In this document: piece after piece, positions 21,439 through 30,611 of the stretch
How the letters are laid out: each line of letters begins with the position of its first letter
Position numbering within the stretch: position 1 is the stretch's first letter
Source of the DNA: Sphingobium arseniciresistens
Lineage (GTDB): Bacteria; Pseudomonadota; Alphaproteobacteria; Sphingomonadales; Sphingomonadaceae
Assembly (NCBI GenBank): GCA_029167225.1
Contig: JARFNK010000015.1
Coordinates: 62,001 to 126,000 of the forward strand
Reading direction: 5' to 3'
Length of the DNA stretch: 64,000 bases
Made by a program: the position numbers and the translations under genes
The notes under the pieces: generated by a model
Seen by the model: the letters and a program-made list of their open reading frames with translations, nothing else
The model's database searches: none
Told to the model about the DNA's origin: nothing

Positions 21439-22649
21439 ACGCACGGGAAGGACTGCCAACGCTGCGGCGTGTGCTGTCGCGCATGCATTTGCGCGTCACG
21501 CTGTTTGCCGTGGCCATGGCGGGTCTGACGGTGCTGGCGACCGGACTGGTGGTGATGCGCGGCTATGCCCATCGGAACCTGGAGCTGATCGCTCAGTCGG
21601 CAAGCTATGCCGTGGAGCCCGCCGTGGTGTTCGGCGACCGCAGCGCCATCGCCGAAGCATTGCTCCCCTTTGCAGAGATGGAAGGCGTTGCCGGGCTGAC
21701 CGTCGCGACGCCCGATGGCCGCGTGATCGCCCATTGGCAGCGGCCCGGCAGGGGATGGCTCGCGCGCATGGAGCGGCGCGCCGGTGAAGCGCTGTGGCCC
21801 ATGCCGGTGGTCGCGCGCATCGGCGAGCGGGGCAGGGTCGTGGGCGAAATCAGGGTGTCCGGCGATGCCAGCGGCATCGGCCGCTATGTCACGCTCGGGC
21901 TGGTGACGGCGCTCACATGCATGTTGCTGACTGCCGCGATCACCTGGTGGATGGCGCTTCGCCTGCAACGTACCGTCGTTCTGCCGCTGGATGCGATCGC
22001 GCAGGTCGCCCATGCCGTCCGCTCCGATCGGGCGCTGGGATTGCGCGCGCCCCCTGCCGGGATCGCAGAGATCGATTCGCTCGGGCGGGATTTCAACGCG
22101 CTGCTCGGGGATCTCGAATCCTGGCAGAGCCGCCTGCAGCATGAGAACAGCTCGCTGGCGCACCTTGCCAGCCATGATGTGCTGACCGGCCTTGCCAATC
22201 GCGTGCTGCTGGAAGAGCGACTGGGGCAAGCGATCGCAGCGGCGGATGGATCGGATGCCGGCTTCGTCATCCTCTACCTCGATGCCAACCGCCTCAAGGA
22301 GGTGAACGACCGTTTCGGGCATGCGGCAGGGGACGCGATGCTCGTCGCCATTGCGCAGAGGATAAGCGAGTGCGTGCGCGCCGGCGATCTGGCGGCGCGA
22401 GTGGGCGGCGACGAGTTCGCGATCATCGCTTCCCCGCCAACGGGGCCGGACGATGCCGATGCCATCATCGCCAAGCTGCGCGAGGCGATGGCACGGCCCA
22501 TCCGCCTGCCCAACGGTCACGAAGTCCTGTCCTCGCTCAGCATCGGCGTCGCCCACTATCCGCGCGACGGCACGCAGCCCGAAGTGCTGCTGCAAAGCGC
22601 AGACAAGGCAATGTACGATGTGAAGCAGAGGCGGCAGGCGAGCGGTTAG
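21435..22649 (+). CDS. yfiN: YfiN-like membrane diguanylate cyclase
   Basis: This 404-residue inner-membrane enzyme makes cyclic di-GMP. It has two membrane segments (about 16-38 and 155-178) around a periplasmic CHASE8-like sensor, a HAMP-like linker with LDAIAQVAHAVRSD, and a GGDEF domain starting at LASHDVLTGLANRVLLEERL. The active-site signature is intact (RVGGDEFAII). An RxxD product-inhibition site upstream of it is not evident. It is coupled to the yfiR-like gene upstream, which should repress it from the periplasm. With the CHASE2-EAL protein at 1581 the window holds both a maker and a breaker of c-di-GMP. Confidence 0.88.
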   Translation: MNAREGLPTLRRVLSRMHLRVTLFAVAMAGLTVLATGLVVMRGYAHRNLELIAQSASYAVEPAVVFGDRSAIAEALLPFAEMEGVAGLTVATPDGRVIAHWQRPGRGWLARMERRAGEALWPMPVVARIGERGRVVGEIRVSGDASGIGRYVTLGLVTALTCMLLTAAITWWMALRLQRTVVLPLDAIAQVAHAVRSDRALGLRAPPAGIAEIDSLGRDFNALLGDLESWQSRLQHENSSLAHLASHDVLTGLANRVLLEERLGQAIAAADGSDAGFVILYLDANRLKEVNDRFGHAAGDAMLVAIAQRISECVRAGDLAARVGGDEFAIIASPPTGPDDADAIIAKLREAMARPIRLPNGHEVLSSLSIGVAHYPRDGTQPEVLLQSADKAMYDVKQRRQASG

Positions 22650-22665
22650 GGCCTGCCACATCGCT

Positions 22666-24834
22666 CTACATGAAGCTGTAGGGGTCGATATCCACGGCGA
22701 CGCGGGTGCTGGGTTTCCATGCGACATTGCCCAGCCATTCGCGCATGACGGCCTGCAATTCGACCTGGCGGCTTGCCTGCACGAGCAGGCGGTGGCGGTG
22801 GCGGCCGCGCAGGACCGCGAGCGGGGCGGGGGCGGGGCCGTAGACTTCCATGCCCTCGACATGGGGCGCGCTCTTGCCGATCAGCCGGGCGATGTCGGCG
22901 GCTTCATGGCTATCCTCGCTCGACACGATGATGGCGGCGAAGCGGCCGAAGGGCGGCGCGCCGGCGCGGCGGCGGTTCTCCGTCTCGGTCGCGTAGAAGC
23001 GCGCGGAATCGCCGGAAACCAGCGCCTTGATGACGCCGGCCTCGGGCATGCGCGTCTGGATGAAGACACGGCCGGGCTTCTCGCCGCGTCCCGCACGGCC
23101 GGAGACCTGCACGATCTGCTGGAAGGTGCGCTCCGACGCGCGCAGGTCGCCGCCCTCCAGCCCCAGGTCCGCGTCGATCACGCCCACGAGCGTCAGGTTG
23201 GGGAAGTGATAGCCCTTGGTGATTAGCTGCGTGCCGACGATGATGTCGATGTCGCCGCCTTCCACGCTCTTCACGAACTCTGCTGCCTTGGCCTGCGACC
23301 AGAGCGTGTCAGACGTCGCGATGGCGGTGCGCGCCTTCGGCCATAGCGCCGCCACCTCGTCCGCAATGCGCTCGACGCCGGGGCCGCAGGGGACGAGGCT
23401 GTCTTCCTCCTTGCAGTCCGGGCAGGCGCGGGGCGTGGGGATGACATGGCCGCAATGGTGGCAGGCAAGACGGTGCGTCAGGCGATGCTCGACCATCCAC
23501 GCCGTGCAGTTCGGGCACTGGAAGCGATAACCGCAATGGCGGCACAGCGTCAGCGGGGCATAGCCGCGCCGGTTGAGGAACAGCAGCGACTGCTCGCCCT
23601 TTTCCAGCACGTCGTCGATGGCCTTCACCAGTGGCGGGGCGATCCAGCGGCCGCGCTCGGGCGGATGCTCCAGCAGGTTGAGGCCGATGATCTCCGGCAT
23701 CTCCGCGCCGCCATAGCGGGCAGGCAGGCGGATTTCCTCATAACGGCCGATCTCCACCTGATGCCGCGTCTCGATGGCGGGCGTCGCGGAGGCGAGGATG
23801 ACCGGGCATTGCTCCATCAGCCCGCGCATCACCGCGACGTCGCGGGCGTGGTAGTGGACGCCATCCTCCTGCTTGAAGCTGGTCTCATGCGCTTCGTCGA
23901 CGACGATCAGGCCGAGATTGGGATAGGGCAGGAAGAGGGCGGAGCGTGCGCCCACGACGACCTTGGCCTGGCCGCTGGCGACGGCGCGCCAGGCCCTGCG
24001 GCGCTCCGACTGGCGCAGGCCGCTGTGCCAGTTGACCGGCACCACGCCGAAGCGCTTTTCGAAGCGTTCGAGGAACGGTTCGGTCAGCGCGATCTCGGGC
24101 AGCAGCACCAGCGCCTGCTTGCCCTCGCCGATCACCTGCGCCATCGCCTCGAAATAGGTTTCGGTCTTGCCCGATCCGGTGACGCCGTCGAGCAGGAACG
24201 GCTGGAAGGCGTGGGCGTCCACCGCCTCTACCAGCCGGTGCGCGGCGCGCATCTGTTCGGGCGACAGGTCCGGCGGCGCGAAGCTGGGGTCGGGCTCTGG
24301 GAATGGTGTGTCGGTGCTGACTTCCACGGCCTCGAATGCGCCGCTCTTCACCAGCCCCCGGATCACCGCGTCGGAGACTCCGCCGATCGCCGCCAGTTCG
24401 CGGATCAGCCCCTGCCGCGCGCCGATCCGCTCCAGCGCCTGCGTGCGCTGGTCGGTCATGCGGTCCGGCGTGACGCCGGTCGCGCGATATTCGATGACGG
24501 TCCGCGCACCCTCCAGCGCCGACATGGAGGCCAGCGCCATGCGCAGCACGGCGGCAGGCGGGGCGAGATAATAGTCCGCCGTCCATTCGATCAGGCGGCG
24601 CAGCGGCGCGGGGATCGGCGGCGCGTCGAGGACCGAAATCAACGGCCGCAGCCGGTTGTCGCCCACCGTTTCCGTGCCGGGAAAACTCTCCTCCTCCCAC
24701 ACCACGCCCACAAGCTGGCGGGGGCCGAGCGGGGCGACGACGATGCTGCCCGGCTGCACCGCCATGCCATGCGGCACGCGATAGTCGAGCGGCCCGAGAG
24801 CAGCGTTGAGGATGAGGACACGGGCGCGGGACAT
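22666..24834 (-). CDS. priA: Primosomal protein N' (replication restart helicase)
   Basis: This 722-residue 3'-5' DNA helicase reloads the replisome at stalled forks. The N-terminal DNA-binding part is followed by a P-loop DGVTGSGKTE, a DEAH-type box in VDEAHETSFKQ, and a zinc-binding insertion with paired Cys (LCRHCGYRFQCPNC, LACHHCGH, ACPDC). Helicase motifs V-VI appear in VGTQLITKGYHFP and QVSGRAGRGEKPG. The start MSRARVLILNAALGP at 24834 fits the family. It stands convergent to the yfiRN pair, with a 16-base gap. Confidence 0.96.
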   Translation of the reverse strand: MSRARVLILNAALGPLDYRVPHGMAVQPGSIVVAPLGPRQLVGVVWEEESFPGTETVGDNRLRPLISVLDAPPIPAPLRRLIEWTADYYLAPPAAVLRMALASMSALEGARTVIEYRATGVTPDRMTDQRTQALERIGARQGLIRELAAIGGVSDAVIRGLVKSGAFEAVEVSTDTPFPEPDPSFAPPDLSPEQMRAAHRLVEAVDAHAFQPFLLDGVTGSGKTETYFEAMAQVIGEGKQALVLLPEIALTEPFLERFEKRFGVVPVNWHSGLRQSERRRAWRAVASGQAKVVVGARSALFLPYPNLGLIVVDEAHETSFKQEDGVHYHARDVAVMRGLMEQCPVILASATPAIETRHQVEIGRYEEIRLPARYGGAEMPEIIGLNLLEHPPERGRWIAPPLVKAIDDVLEKGEQSLLFLNRRGYAPLTLCRHCGYRFQCPNCTAWMVEHRLTHRLACHHCGHVIPTPRACPDCKEEDSLVPCGPGVERIADEVAALWPKARTAIATSDTLWSQAKAAEFVKSVEGGDIDIIVGTQLITKGYHFPNLTLVGVIDADLGLEGGDLRASERTFQQIVQVSGRAGRGEKPGRVFIQTRMPEAGVIKALVSGDSARFYATETENRRRAGAPPFGRFAAIIVSSEDSHEAADIARLIGKSAPHVEGMEVYGPAPAPLAVLRGRHRHRLLVQASRQVELQAVMREWLGNVAWKPSTRVAVDIDPYSFM

Positions 24835-24904
24835 CGGGATGGTCCTAGCTGCCCGCTCTCGCCAGCGCTACCCGCCCGGAGGTGGATCGCGCTGGCGGGA
24901 AGGT

Positions 24905-26164
24905 TTATTCGCCGAAGCCGCGCGGCGCGGCGTCGATCGTCTGGAAGGTGCCGGCGTTTACCTGGCTGACTTCCAGCGCGCGCTCCGCAACGCCATCCCT
25001 GCCGAAGCGGAAGGCGCCGTCGATGCCGGAGAAGCCGCCCGAATCGGTCAGGCGCGCCTTGGGGAAGGCCGTGCCCACCTTCCAGTCCTGCGCGATGCGG
25101 ACGGTCAGCAGCACTGCGTCATAGCCCAGCGAGGAGAGGCGATAGGGCGCGGCGCCGAAGCGGGCGCGATATTTGGTGCCGAGCTGGCGATAGAGTCCGT
25201 CGGCGACGCTGGCGAACCATGCGCCGCGCACGGCGGGATCGCCCGCCAAAGCGCTTTCCGTGTTCCACAGCTCGGTGCCCAGGATGCGGGCGGTCGCGCC
25301 GGCCGGCGTCTTGCGCAACTGCGCGGCGGTCTGCATCGCCACCCGGCCGCTGTCGGCGATCAGCACGGCCTCATAACCGCTCGCCGCCTGCAGCTTCTTC
25401 ACGGCCGCCGCGATCGAGGCCGGAGCACGGTCGAAGGTTTCCAGCGCGACGACGGTGCCGCCCGCGCTTTCCACCGCGCGGAGCATCGCCGTGCCGGCGC
25501 GCTCGCCATAGACGCCCTTGGGCACCAGCGCGGCGAACTTGCTCATGCCCTTGCCGCGCGCATAGCCCACGACGCGCGTGATCGACTGGGCGGGATTGTA
25601 GCCCATCAGGAACACGCCATTGCCGGCGACGCTGTTGTCGTTGGAAAAGCTGATGACGGGCACGCCGGCGCGCGATGCGATGGGGCCGACGGCGCGGGCG
25701 TCGTCCGCCATCAACGGGCCAAGGATCAGCTTGTTGCCGTCTGCCAGCGCCCGGTTCGCGGCCCCGGCAGCGCCGGCAGCTGTGTCATAGGTCGTGATGC
25801 GGACCTTCTCGGTCCTGGTATCGAGCAGGGCGAGGGTCGTGGCATTCGCGATCGACTGGCCGACACCGGCATTGGGGCCGCTCATCGGCACGAGCAGCGC
25901 GACGCGGTGGCGCTGGGCATCGGTGGGCAGGCCGGGCTGGACGACATCGGGCTGCTCGGGTGCAGGCCCCTTGGGCCCGCCGGGCTGCTCGCCGCGGGGC
26001 ACCACGGTCGAGCAGGCGGCGACCAGCAACGCGCTGGCGGCGACCAGCAACCGGCCAGCGCGCCGCAGGGCGCCAAGTTTCGCGGGGATCGGGCCGAAGT
26101 TAAAACCGAAAACGCGTCCTTCGAGCGAAGCGCCCGCTTGCCGTCCGGCATCCGTCTCTGTCAT
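24905..26164 (-). CDS. LpoA-like penicillin-binding-protein activator lipoprotein
   Basis: This 419-residue protein has a lipobox (LLVAACS) after an unusually long 30-residue hydrophilic lead, then a Pro/Gly-rich linker and a type I periplasmic-binding fold (VALLVPMSGPNAGVGQSIA, and GPLMADDARAV later). This architecture is that of outer-membrane lipoproteins of the LpoA/YraM type that stimulate peptidoglycan synthases. The ATG at 26164 has AGGA eight bases upstream. Its start is only 12 bases from the divergent rsmI start, the same yraM-rsmI neighbourhood found in gammaproteobacteria (yraL-lpoA-yraN), which supports the assignment. It could otherwise be a branched-chain amino-acid binding protein, but no ABC genes are adjacent. 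Confidence 0.85.
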   Translation of the reverse strand: MTETDAGRQAGASLEGRVFGFNFGPIPAKLGALRRAGRLLVAASALLVAACSTVVPRGEQPGGPKGPAPEQPDVVQPGLPTDAQRHRVALLVPMSGPNAGVGQSIANATTLALLDTRTEKVRITTYDTAAGAAGAANRALADGNKLILGPLMADDARAVGPIASRAGVPVISFSNDNSVAGNGVFLMGYNPAQSITRVVGYARGKGMSKFAALVPKGVYGERAGTAMLRAVESAGGTVVALETFDRAPASIAAAVKKLQAASGYEAVLIADSGRVAMQTAAQLRKTPAGATARILGTELWNTESALAGDPAVRGAWFASVADGLYRQLGTKYRARFGAAPYRLSSLGYDAVLLTVRIAQDWKVGTAFPKARLTDSGGFSGIDGAFRFGRDGVAERALEVSQVNAGTFQTIDAAPRGFGE

Positions 26165-26175
26165 TGGAGTGTCCT

Positions 26176-27009
26176 ATGGTGGAATCTCTTGCTCCCGGCC
26201 TTTACATCGTTGCAGGCCCAATCGGCAACCTGGGTGATCTGACCCCGCGTGCCGCCGACATCCTGCGCCGCGCGGACGTGATCGCGGTCGAGGATACGCG
26301 GGTGAGCGCGAAATTGCTGCGCCATGCCGGGTCCGACCGGCCGATGCTCCCTTACCACGATCATTCAGCCGATACCCTCCGTGCCCGGCTGATCGAACGC
26401 ATGGGGAGCGAAGCGGTTGCGCTGTTGTCCGACGCGGGAACGCCGCTGATTTCCGATCCGGGATACAAGCTGGTGCGAGACGCACGTGCGGCAGGCTGCA
26501 TGGTGACGACGCTGCCGGGGCCGAGCGCCGCCATCGCCGCGATGACATTGTCGGGCCTGCCGACCGATCGCTTCCTGTTCATGGGGTTCCTGCCATCCAA
26601 GGCGAAAGCGCGCAGCGATGCGCTGGCGGAGGTGGCGAGCCTGCGCGCGACACTGGTGTTCTACGAAAGCGGTCCGCGCCTGTCGGCCAGCCTTGGCGCC
26701 ATGGCGATCGCGCTGGGGGACAGGGACGCCGCCGTCGCCCGCGAAATCAGCAAGACGTTCGAGGAGGTGGCGACCGGCACGCTGACATTGCTGGCCGCCC
26801 GCTATGACGATGCGCCGCCCAAGGGCGAGATCGTCGTCATCGTCGGCCCGCCGGGCGAGGCGCCGGTAGCGAGCGCGGACGAGGCGGACGCCGCGCTGCT
26901 GGAGGCGCTGGAGCGGCTCCCCGTGTCCAAGGCGGCGGGCGAGGTCTCCAAGGCGCTGGGGCTCGACCGGCGCACGCTCTATGCCCGCGCCATGGAACTC
27001 AAGGGGTGA
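26176..27009 (+). CDS. rsmI: 16S rRNA (cytidine-1402-2'-O)-methyltransferase
   Basis: This 277-residue SAM-dependent enzyme methylates the ribose of C1402 in the ribosomal decoding centre. The family motifs VAGPIGNLGDLTPRA, VIAVEDTRVS, LLSDAGTPLISDPG and PGPSAAIAAMTLSGLP are all present, so it is a complete tetrapyrrole-methylase-fold protein. The ATG at 26176 is preceded by GGAG with a six-base gap; an in-frame TTG at 26164 is not needed. It overlaps yraN downstream by four bases and faces the lpoA-like gene head to head. Confidence 0.96.
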   Translation: MVESLAPGLYIVAGPIGNLGDLTPRAADILRRADVIAVEDTRVSAKLLRHAGSDRPMLPYHDHSADTLRARLIERMGSEAVALLSDAGTPLISDPGYKLVRDARAAGCMVTTLPGPSAAIAAMTLSGLPTDRFLFMGFLPSKAKARSDALAEVASLRATLVFYESGPRLSASLGAMAIALGDRDAAVAREISKTFEEVATGTLTLLAARYDDAPPKGEIVVIVGPPGEAPVASADEADAALLEALERLPVSKAAGEVSKALGLDRRTLYARAMELKG

Positions 27010-27374
27010 AACGCCCCGGCCCGGCGCGGCAGGCAGCGGAAAAGCGCGGGCGGCAGGCGGAGCGGCTGTGCGGCTGGTGGCTGCGGCTCAAGGGCTGGCA
27101 GATCCTCGACCGCCGCGTCCGCACGCCGGCGGGCGAAGTCGACCTGATCGCGCGGCGGGCCGGCATCGTCGCCTTTGTCGAGGTGAAGGCCCGCGCCACC
27201 CTCGCCGACCTCGATCTGGCGATCGACGAGCGCCGGCTCGCCCGCGTGGCTGCGGCCGCGGAAATCCTTGGTCCCGGCTATATGCAGCCGGGTGACGACA
27301 TGAGAATCGACGTGATGCTCCTTGCGCCCGGCCGTCCGCCGCGCCATCTGACCAACGTCTGGCACGGGGGCTAG
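27006..27374 (+). CDS. yraN: YraN-family (UPF0102) nuclease-like protein
   Basis: This 122-residue protein has a small restriction-endonuclease-like fold. The PD-(D/E)XK-type core reads GEVDLIARRAGIVAFVEVKA, with Glu-Val-Asp and Glu-Val-Lys as the catalytic-looking residues. The function of the family is unsettled; links to recombination and competence have been suggested. It starts with GTG at 27006, overlapping the rsmI stop, and is very probably co-translated with rsmI, as in many proteobacteria. Confidence 0.92.
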   Translation: MKRPGPARQAAEKRGRQAERLCGWWLRLKGWQILDRRVRTPAGEVDLIARRAGIVAFVEVKARATLADLDLAIDERRLARVAAAAEILGPGYMQPGDDMRIDVMLLAPGRPPRHLTNVWHGG

Positions 27375-27427
27375 GCGTTCGCCTTGCCCCTCGCTGCCAC
27401 CTGCCCGATCGAACTGGAGCCTCAAGC

Positions 27428-28384
27428 ATGACGTTGAACATCGCCGTACAGATGGACCCGATGGAGAGCATCAAGATCGGCGGCGACTCCACATTCCACA
27501 TCATGCTGGCGGCGCAGAAGCGCGGGCACAGCCTGTATCATTATCTTGCGACCGACCTCACATGGGCGGGCGAGCGCCTTTATGCGCAGGCACGGCCGGT
27601 GGAGGTGCGCAAGGTCGAGGGCGATCATTTCGTCTTCGGCGATCCCGTCCGGCTCGACCTGGGCAAGGATATCGACGTCGTGCTGATGCGGCAGGATCCG
27701 CCCTTTGACCTCAGCTACATCACCGCCACGCATTTGCTGGAGCGCATCCAGGGCGAGACGCTGGTGGTCAACGATCCCGCATCGGTCCGCAACGCGCCCG
27801 AGAAGCTGTTCGTGCTCGACTATGCCCGCTTCATGCCGCCCACGATGATCACCCGCAGCCTTGCCGAAGTGCGCGCCTTCCTGGCCGAGCATGGCGAGAT
27901 CGTGGTGAAGCCGCTCTACGGCAATGCCGGCAATGCGGTGTTCCATGTCGGCAAGGGTGGCGCCAATCTTTCCGCGCTCGTGGAACTGTTCAACGCCTCA
28001 TGGGTCGAACCCTTCATGTGCCAGGCGTTCATTCCCGATGTCGCGAGCGGCGACAAGCGCATCGTGTTGGTCGACGGCGATGTCGCGGGCGCGGTGAACC
28101 GCATTCCGGGCGCGGGCGAGATCCGCTCGAACCTCGCGGTCGGCGGATCGGCGGCGAAGACCGAACTGACGCCGGAGGAACGCGAGATCTGCGACGCGCT
28201 GGGGCCGGAACTCAAGAAGCGCGGCCTGCTGTTCGTCGGCATCGACGTGATCGGCGGCAAGTGGCTGACGGAAATCAACGTCACGTCACCGACCGGGATC
28301 GTCTCGATCGAAGCGTTCGACGGCACCGACACCGGCGGCATGATTATCGACGCCATCGAGGCGCGGCTGGCGGCGCGGGCCTGA
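27428..28384 (+). CDS. gshB: Glutathione synthetase
   Basis: This 318-residue ATP-grasp enzyme joins gamma-glutamylcysteine and glycine to form glutathione in the cytosol. MTLNIAVQMDPMESIKIGGD is the typical start, VLMRQDPPFDLSYITAT and VVKPLYGNAGNAVFHV are substrate and ATP-binding parts, and the magnesium-binding end is INVTSPTGI. It follows rsmI-yraN after 53 bases and may share their transcript, since lpoA-rsmI-yraN-gshB is a known conserved neighbourhood. gshA is not in the window. Confidence 0.96.
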   Translation: MTLNIAVQMDPMESIKIGGDSTFHIMLAAQKRGHSLYHYLATDLTWAGERLYAQARPVEVRKVEGDHFVFGDPVRLDLGKDIDVVLMRQDPPFDLSYITATHLLERIQGETLVVNDPASVRNAPEKLFVLDYARFMPPTMITRSLAEVRAFLAEHGEIVVKPLYGNAGNAVFHVGKGGANLSALVELFNASWVEPFMCQAFIPDVASGDKRIVLVDGDVAGAVNRIPGAGEIRSNLAVGGSAAKTELTPEEREICDALGPELKKRGLLFVGIDVIGGKWLTEINVTSPTGIVSIEAFDGTDTGGMIIDAIEARLAARA

Positions 28385-28414
28385 GCCCGCGTTTCCTCCC
28401 ATGACGTGCTGGCC

Positions 28415-29041
28415 ATGACCGACTGGGTTCTGCATCTGATCGACGCCGGCGGCTATTGGGGCATCGCCCTGCTGATGGTGCTGGAAAATGTGTTTCCGCC
28501 GATCCCGTCGGAACTCATCATGGGCATTGGCGGCATCCGCGTGGGGCAGGGGCGCATGGAGATGCTGCCGCTGCTGCTAGCCGGGACCATCGGCACCACC
28601 ATCGGCAATTATTTCTGGTATCTGGTGGGGGCCAGGCTCGGCATCGCACGCCTGAAGCCCCTGGTCGACCGCTATGGGCGCTGGGCAACGATGGAGTGGC
28701 GCGACGTGGAGGCGCTCGACAATATCTTCCTGCGCTATGGGCAGGCGGTCGTCTTCGTCTTCCGGTTCATGCCGGCGTTTCGCACGATGATCTCATTGCC
28801 GGCGGGCCTGTTCCGCATGGGCCATGTGCGATTCGTGGCCTGTACCTTTCTGGGGGCGACGATCTGGAACATCGTGCTTGCCTATTCCGGCTATCTGCTC
28901 GGCGCGAATTTCAAGGAGATCGACAAATATGTCGGCCCTGCCGCTACGGCAGCCGTGGTTCTGGCGATCCTGTTCTACCTGTATCGTCTGCTGACATGGC
29001 GGCCGGTTGGCGATGACGCTGTGAAAGTCACTGAAAAATAA
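28415..29041 (+). CDS. DedA-family membrane protein
   Basis: This protein of about 208 residues has four to five hydrophobic segments and the DedA/VTT core. The pattern F/Y-x-E-x-x-x-P-P-I-P-S-E appears in LENVFPPIPSELIMGIGG, and GTIGTTIGNYFWYLVGARLG and FRFMPAFRTMISLPAG carry the second reentrant loop with its conserved Arg. Members act as lipid scramblases/flippases, some of them for undecaprenyl phosphate. The ATG at 28415 is taken; a GTG at 28406 is possible. Neither has a strong ribosome site. An AT-rich stretch of about 120 bases follows the gene. Confidence 0.88.
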   Translation: MTDWVLHLIDAGGYWGIALLMVLENVFPPIPSELIMGIGGIRVGQGRMEMLPLLLAGTIGTTIGNYFWYLVGARLGIARLKPLVDRYGRWATMEWRDVEALDNIFLRYGQAVVFVFRFMPAFRTMISLPAGLFRMGHVRFVACTFLGATIWNIVLAYSGYLLGANFKEIDKYVGPAATAAVVLAILFYLYRLLTWRPVGDDAVKVTEK

Positions 29042-29267
29042 CGATATTTATTTCGGCATAGAAATGATACAAGCGAATTGTGAAATAATCGGAAAGTCAT
29101 TCCGCTTTATGTGATAAAATTAAATATTTTATAGCAGTAGATCTTCCCTATTGCTTCAAAGCTGCACTTTCCGTAGCGGAGCCCATCCTTCTTAGCCCTT
29201 GCTCTGGAGGTCAGGGCGGGGGGGTGCCGACACACTCTCCTGCCCGAATAGAATGACGGCGATCGCG

Positions 29268-29564
29268 TCAGAATGGCAGCTTGAGCGTCACCATCGCGCG
29301 GTTGCTGACCGTGCCATTGCCGAAGCTCTGCTGTTGCACGACGACGCCTCCCCGTAACTTGCCCGCTATCCCCATTTCTGCTCGGGGAACCGTGTCTGGC
29401 GGAATGTCCGGTAAAGGCGCGATGCGCTGATCGCGCCGGCGGCCCGTGACGATGATCTCGCCGGGGGCTGCGGTGGTGACGGGCACCTTGCGCAGGTCGA
29501 AATCGATGTCGGCCATGGCGCCTGAAGCGCCGACTCCCTGAAGCGCAAACAGCAGAACCCGCAT
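29268..29564 (-). CDS. Small exported protein of unknown function
   Basis: This 98-residue protein has a short signal-like start (MRVLLFALQGVGASGAMA), then PGEIIVTGRRRDQRIAPLP, which resembles the plug-side EI(I/V)VTGRR segment common in sphingomonad TonB-linked proteins, and ends MVTLKLPF, typical of an outer-membrane-type C-terminal Phe. It is too short for a receptor. I recall similar 90-150-residue hypothetical proteins in sphingomonads but cannot give a function. The gene ends close to an AT-rich intergenic stretch and lies 90 bases from the xerC stop. Confidence 0.65.
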   Translation of the reverse strand: MRVLLFALQGVGASGAMADIDFDLRKVPVTTAAPGEIIVTGRRRDQRIAPLPDIPPDTVPRAEMGIAGKLRGGVVVQQQSFGNGTVSNRAMVTLKLPF

Positions 29565-29654
29565 CGCGAAAGGCCTTTCGGAGGACCGACGCCCGATAAG
29601 AACCTGAAATTACGGCAGCAGTGCGGCGATGGCCGGCGCCATGGCCGTTTGTCC

Positions 29655-30548
29655 TCAAGCCCGTGGGTGCGCGTTCCGGTACACGTCCAGCAGGTGGGCG
29701 GCGTCGACCTGCGTATAGACCTGCGTGGAGGTGAGGCTGGCATGACCCAGCAATTCCTGCAGCGAGCGCAGGTCCGCGCCGCGCCCCAGAAGATGCGTGG
29801 CGAAGCTGTGGCGTAGCGCATGGGGCGTGGTGCGGTCGGGCAGGCCCAGCCGTACCCGCGCGCCTTGTACCGATCGGCGGATGAGGGCCGGCGACAGCGG
29901 GCCGCCGCGCGCGCCCCTGAACAGCGGCTCGCCCTTTTCCATCGGATAGGGGCAAAGCGCGACATAGGACTCCACCGCCGCCCGCACCTGCGGTAGCACG
30001 GGGATGACCCGCGTCTTGTTGCGCTTGCCGGTAACGCGGATCGTCTCGCCCAGGGGCAGCACGTCGCCGCTCAGCCCCATCGCCTCGCCGATGCGCAGGC
30101 CCGCGCCATAGAGCAGCATCAGCACCGCCCAGTCGCGGGCGCCGATCCAGCCGTCGCGCGCACCCTCGGCAATATCCTGTGCAAGGGCGATGACTTCGTC
30201 GGGCGCGATGGGGCGGGGGACGCCGCGCTTGACCCTCGGCCCCTTGACCGCCGGCACGCGCGCCTCCTCGCCGCCGGCAAAGCGCAGGAAGGAGCGGACG
30301 GCCGACAACTCACGCGCGGCGGAGAGATTGCCGATGCCGTCGCGCCGCCGGTCGGCCAGGAAGGCGCGCAGGTCGGCCGCTTCCAGCCGTTCGAGCAGGG
30401 ACGCGCCGATGCCGCCGCCCGTGTGCTGCCGGAGGAAAGCCACCAGCCGCTCGGCGGTCGCGATATAGGCGCGCACGGTATGCGTGGAACGGCGCCGGTC
30501 ATGGGCGAGGTGGCTGCGATACGCCTCGATCAGTTCGCCGGTGGACAT
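29655..30548 (-). CDS. xerC: Tyrosine recombinase XerC
   Basis: This 297-residue recombinase resolves chromosome dimers at dif together with XerD before division. The SAM-like N-terminal domain (LIEAYRSHLAHDRRRSTHTV) is followed by the catalytic domain with Arg in GAGLRIGEAMGL, HALRHSFATHLL (His-x-x-Arg), the second His in LLGHASLTSTQVYT, and Tyr in the same motif as nucleophile. It carries no phage or integron features and sits among housekeeping genes, so a Xer role is preferred over an element integrase. Confidence 0.92.
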   Translation of the reverse strand: MSTGELIEAYRSHLAHDRRRSTHTVRAYIATAERLVAFLRQHTGGGIGASLLERLEAADLRAFLADRRRDGIGNLSAARELSAVRSFLRFAGGEEARVPAVKGPRVKRGVPRPIAPDEVIALAQDIAEGARDGWIGARDWAVLMLLYGAGLRIGEAMGLSGDVLPLGETIRVTGKRNKTRVIPVLPQVRAAVESYVALCPYPMEKGEPLFRGARGGPLSPALIRRSVQGARVRLGLPDRTTPHALRHSFATHLLGRGADLRSLQELLGHASLTSTQVYTQVDAAHLLDVYRNAHPRA

Positions 30549-30611
30549 GGGGCGAGTGTAGGGCGGTTGATCCGCTCCGTCACGCCCGTTCGACCGCGCG
30601 GGGACGCGACA

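Noticed and set aside
24806-26242. 478-codon plus-strand frame across the lpoA-like gene
   Set aside because: His/Arg/Gly-rich product without motifs; the minus-strand lipoprotein is well supported.
29042-29267. AT-rich 226-base gap after the DedA gene as a hidden gene or sRNA
   Set aside because: No frame with genome-like codon use, no terminator-like hairpin and no convincing promoter were seen.
29655-30548. Tyrosine recombinase as integrase of the conjugative element
   Set aside because: It lies 11 kb outside the element among housekeeping genes and has XerC length and motifs.
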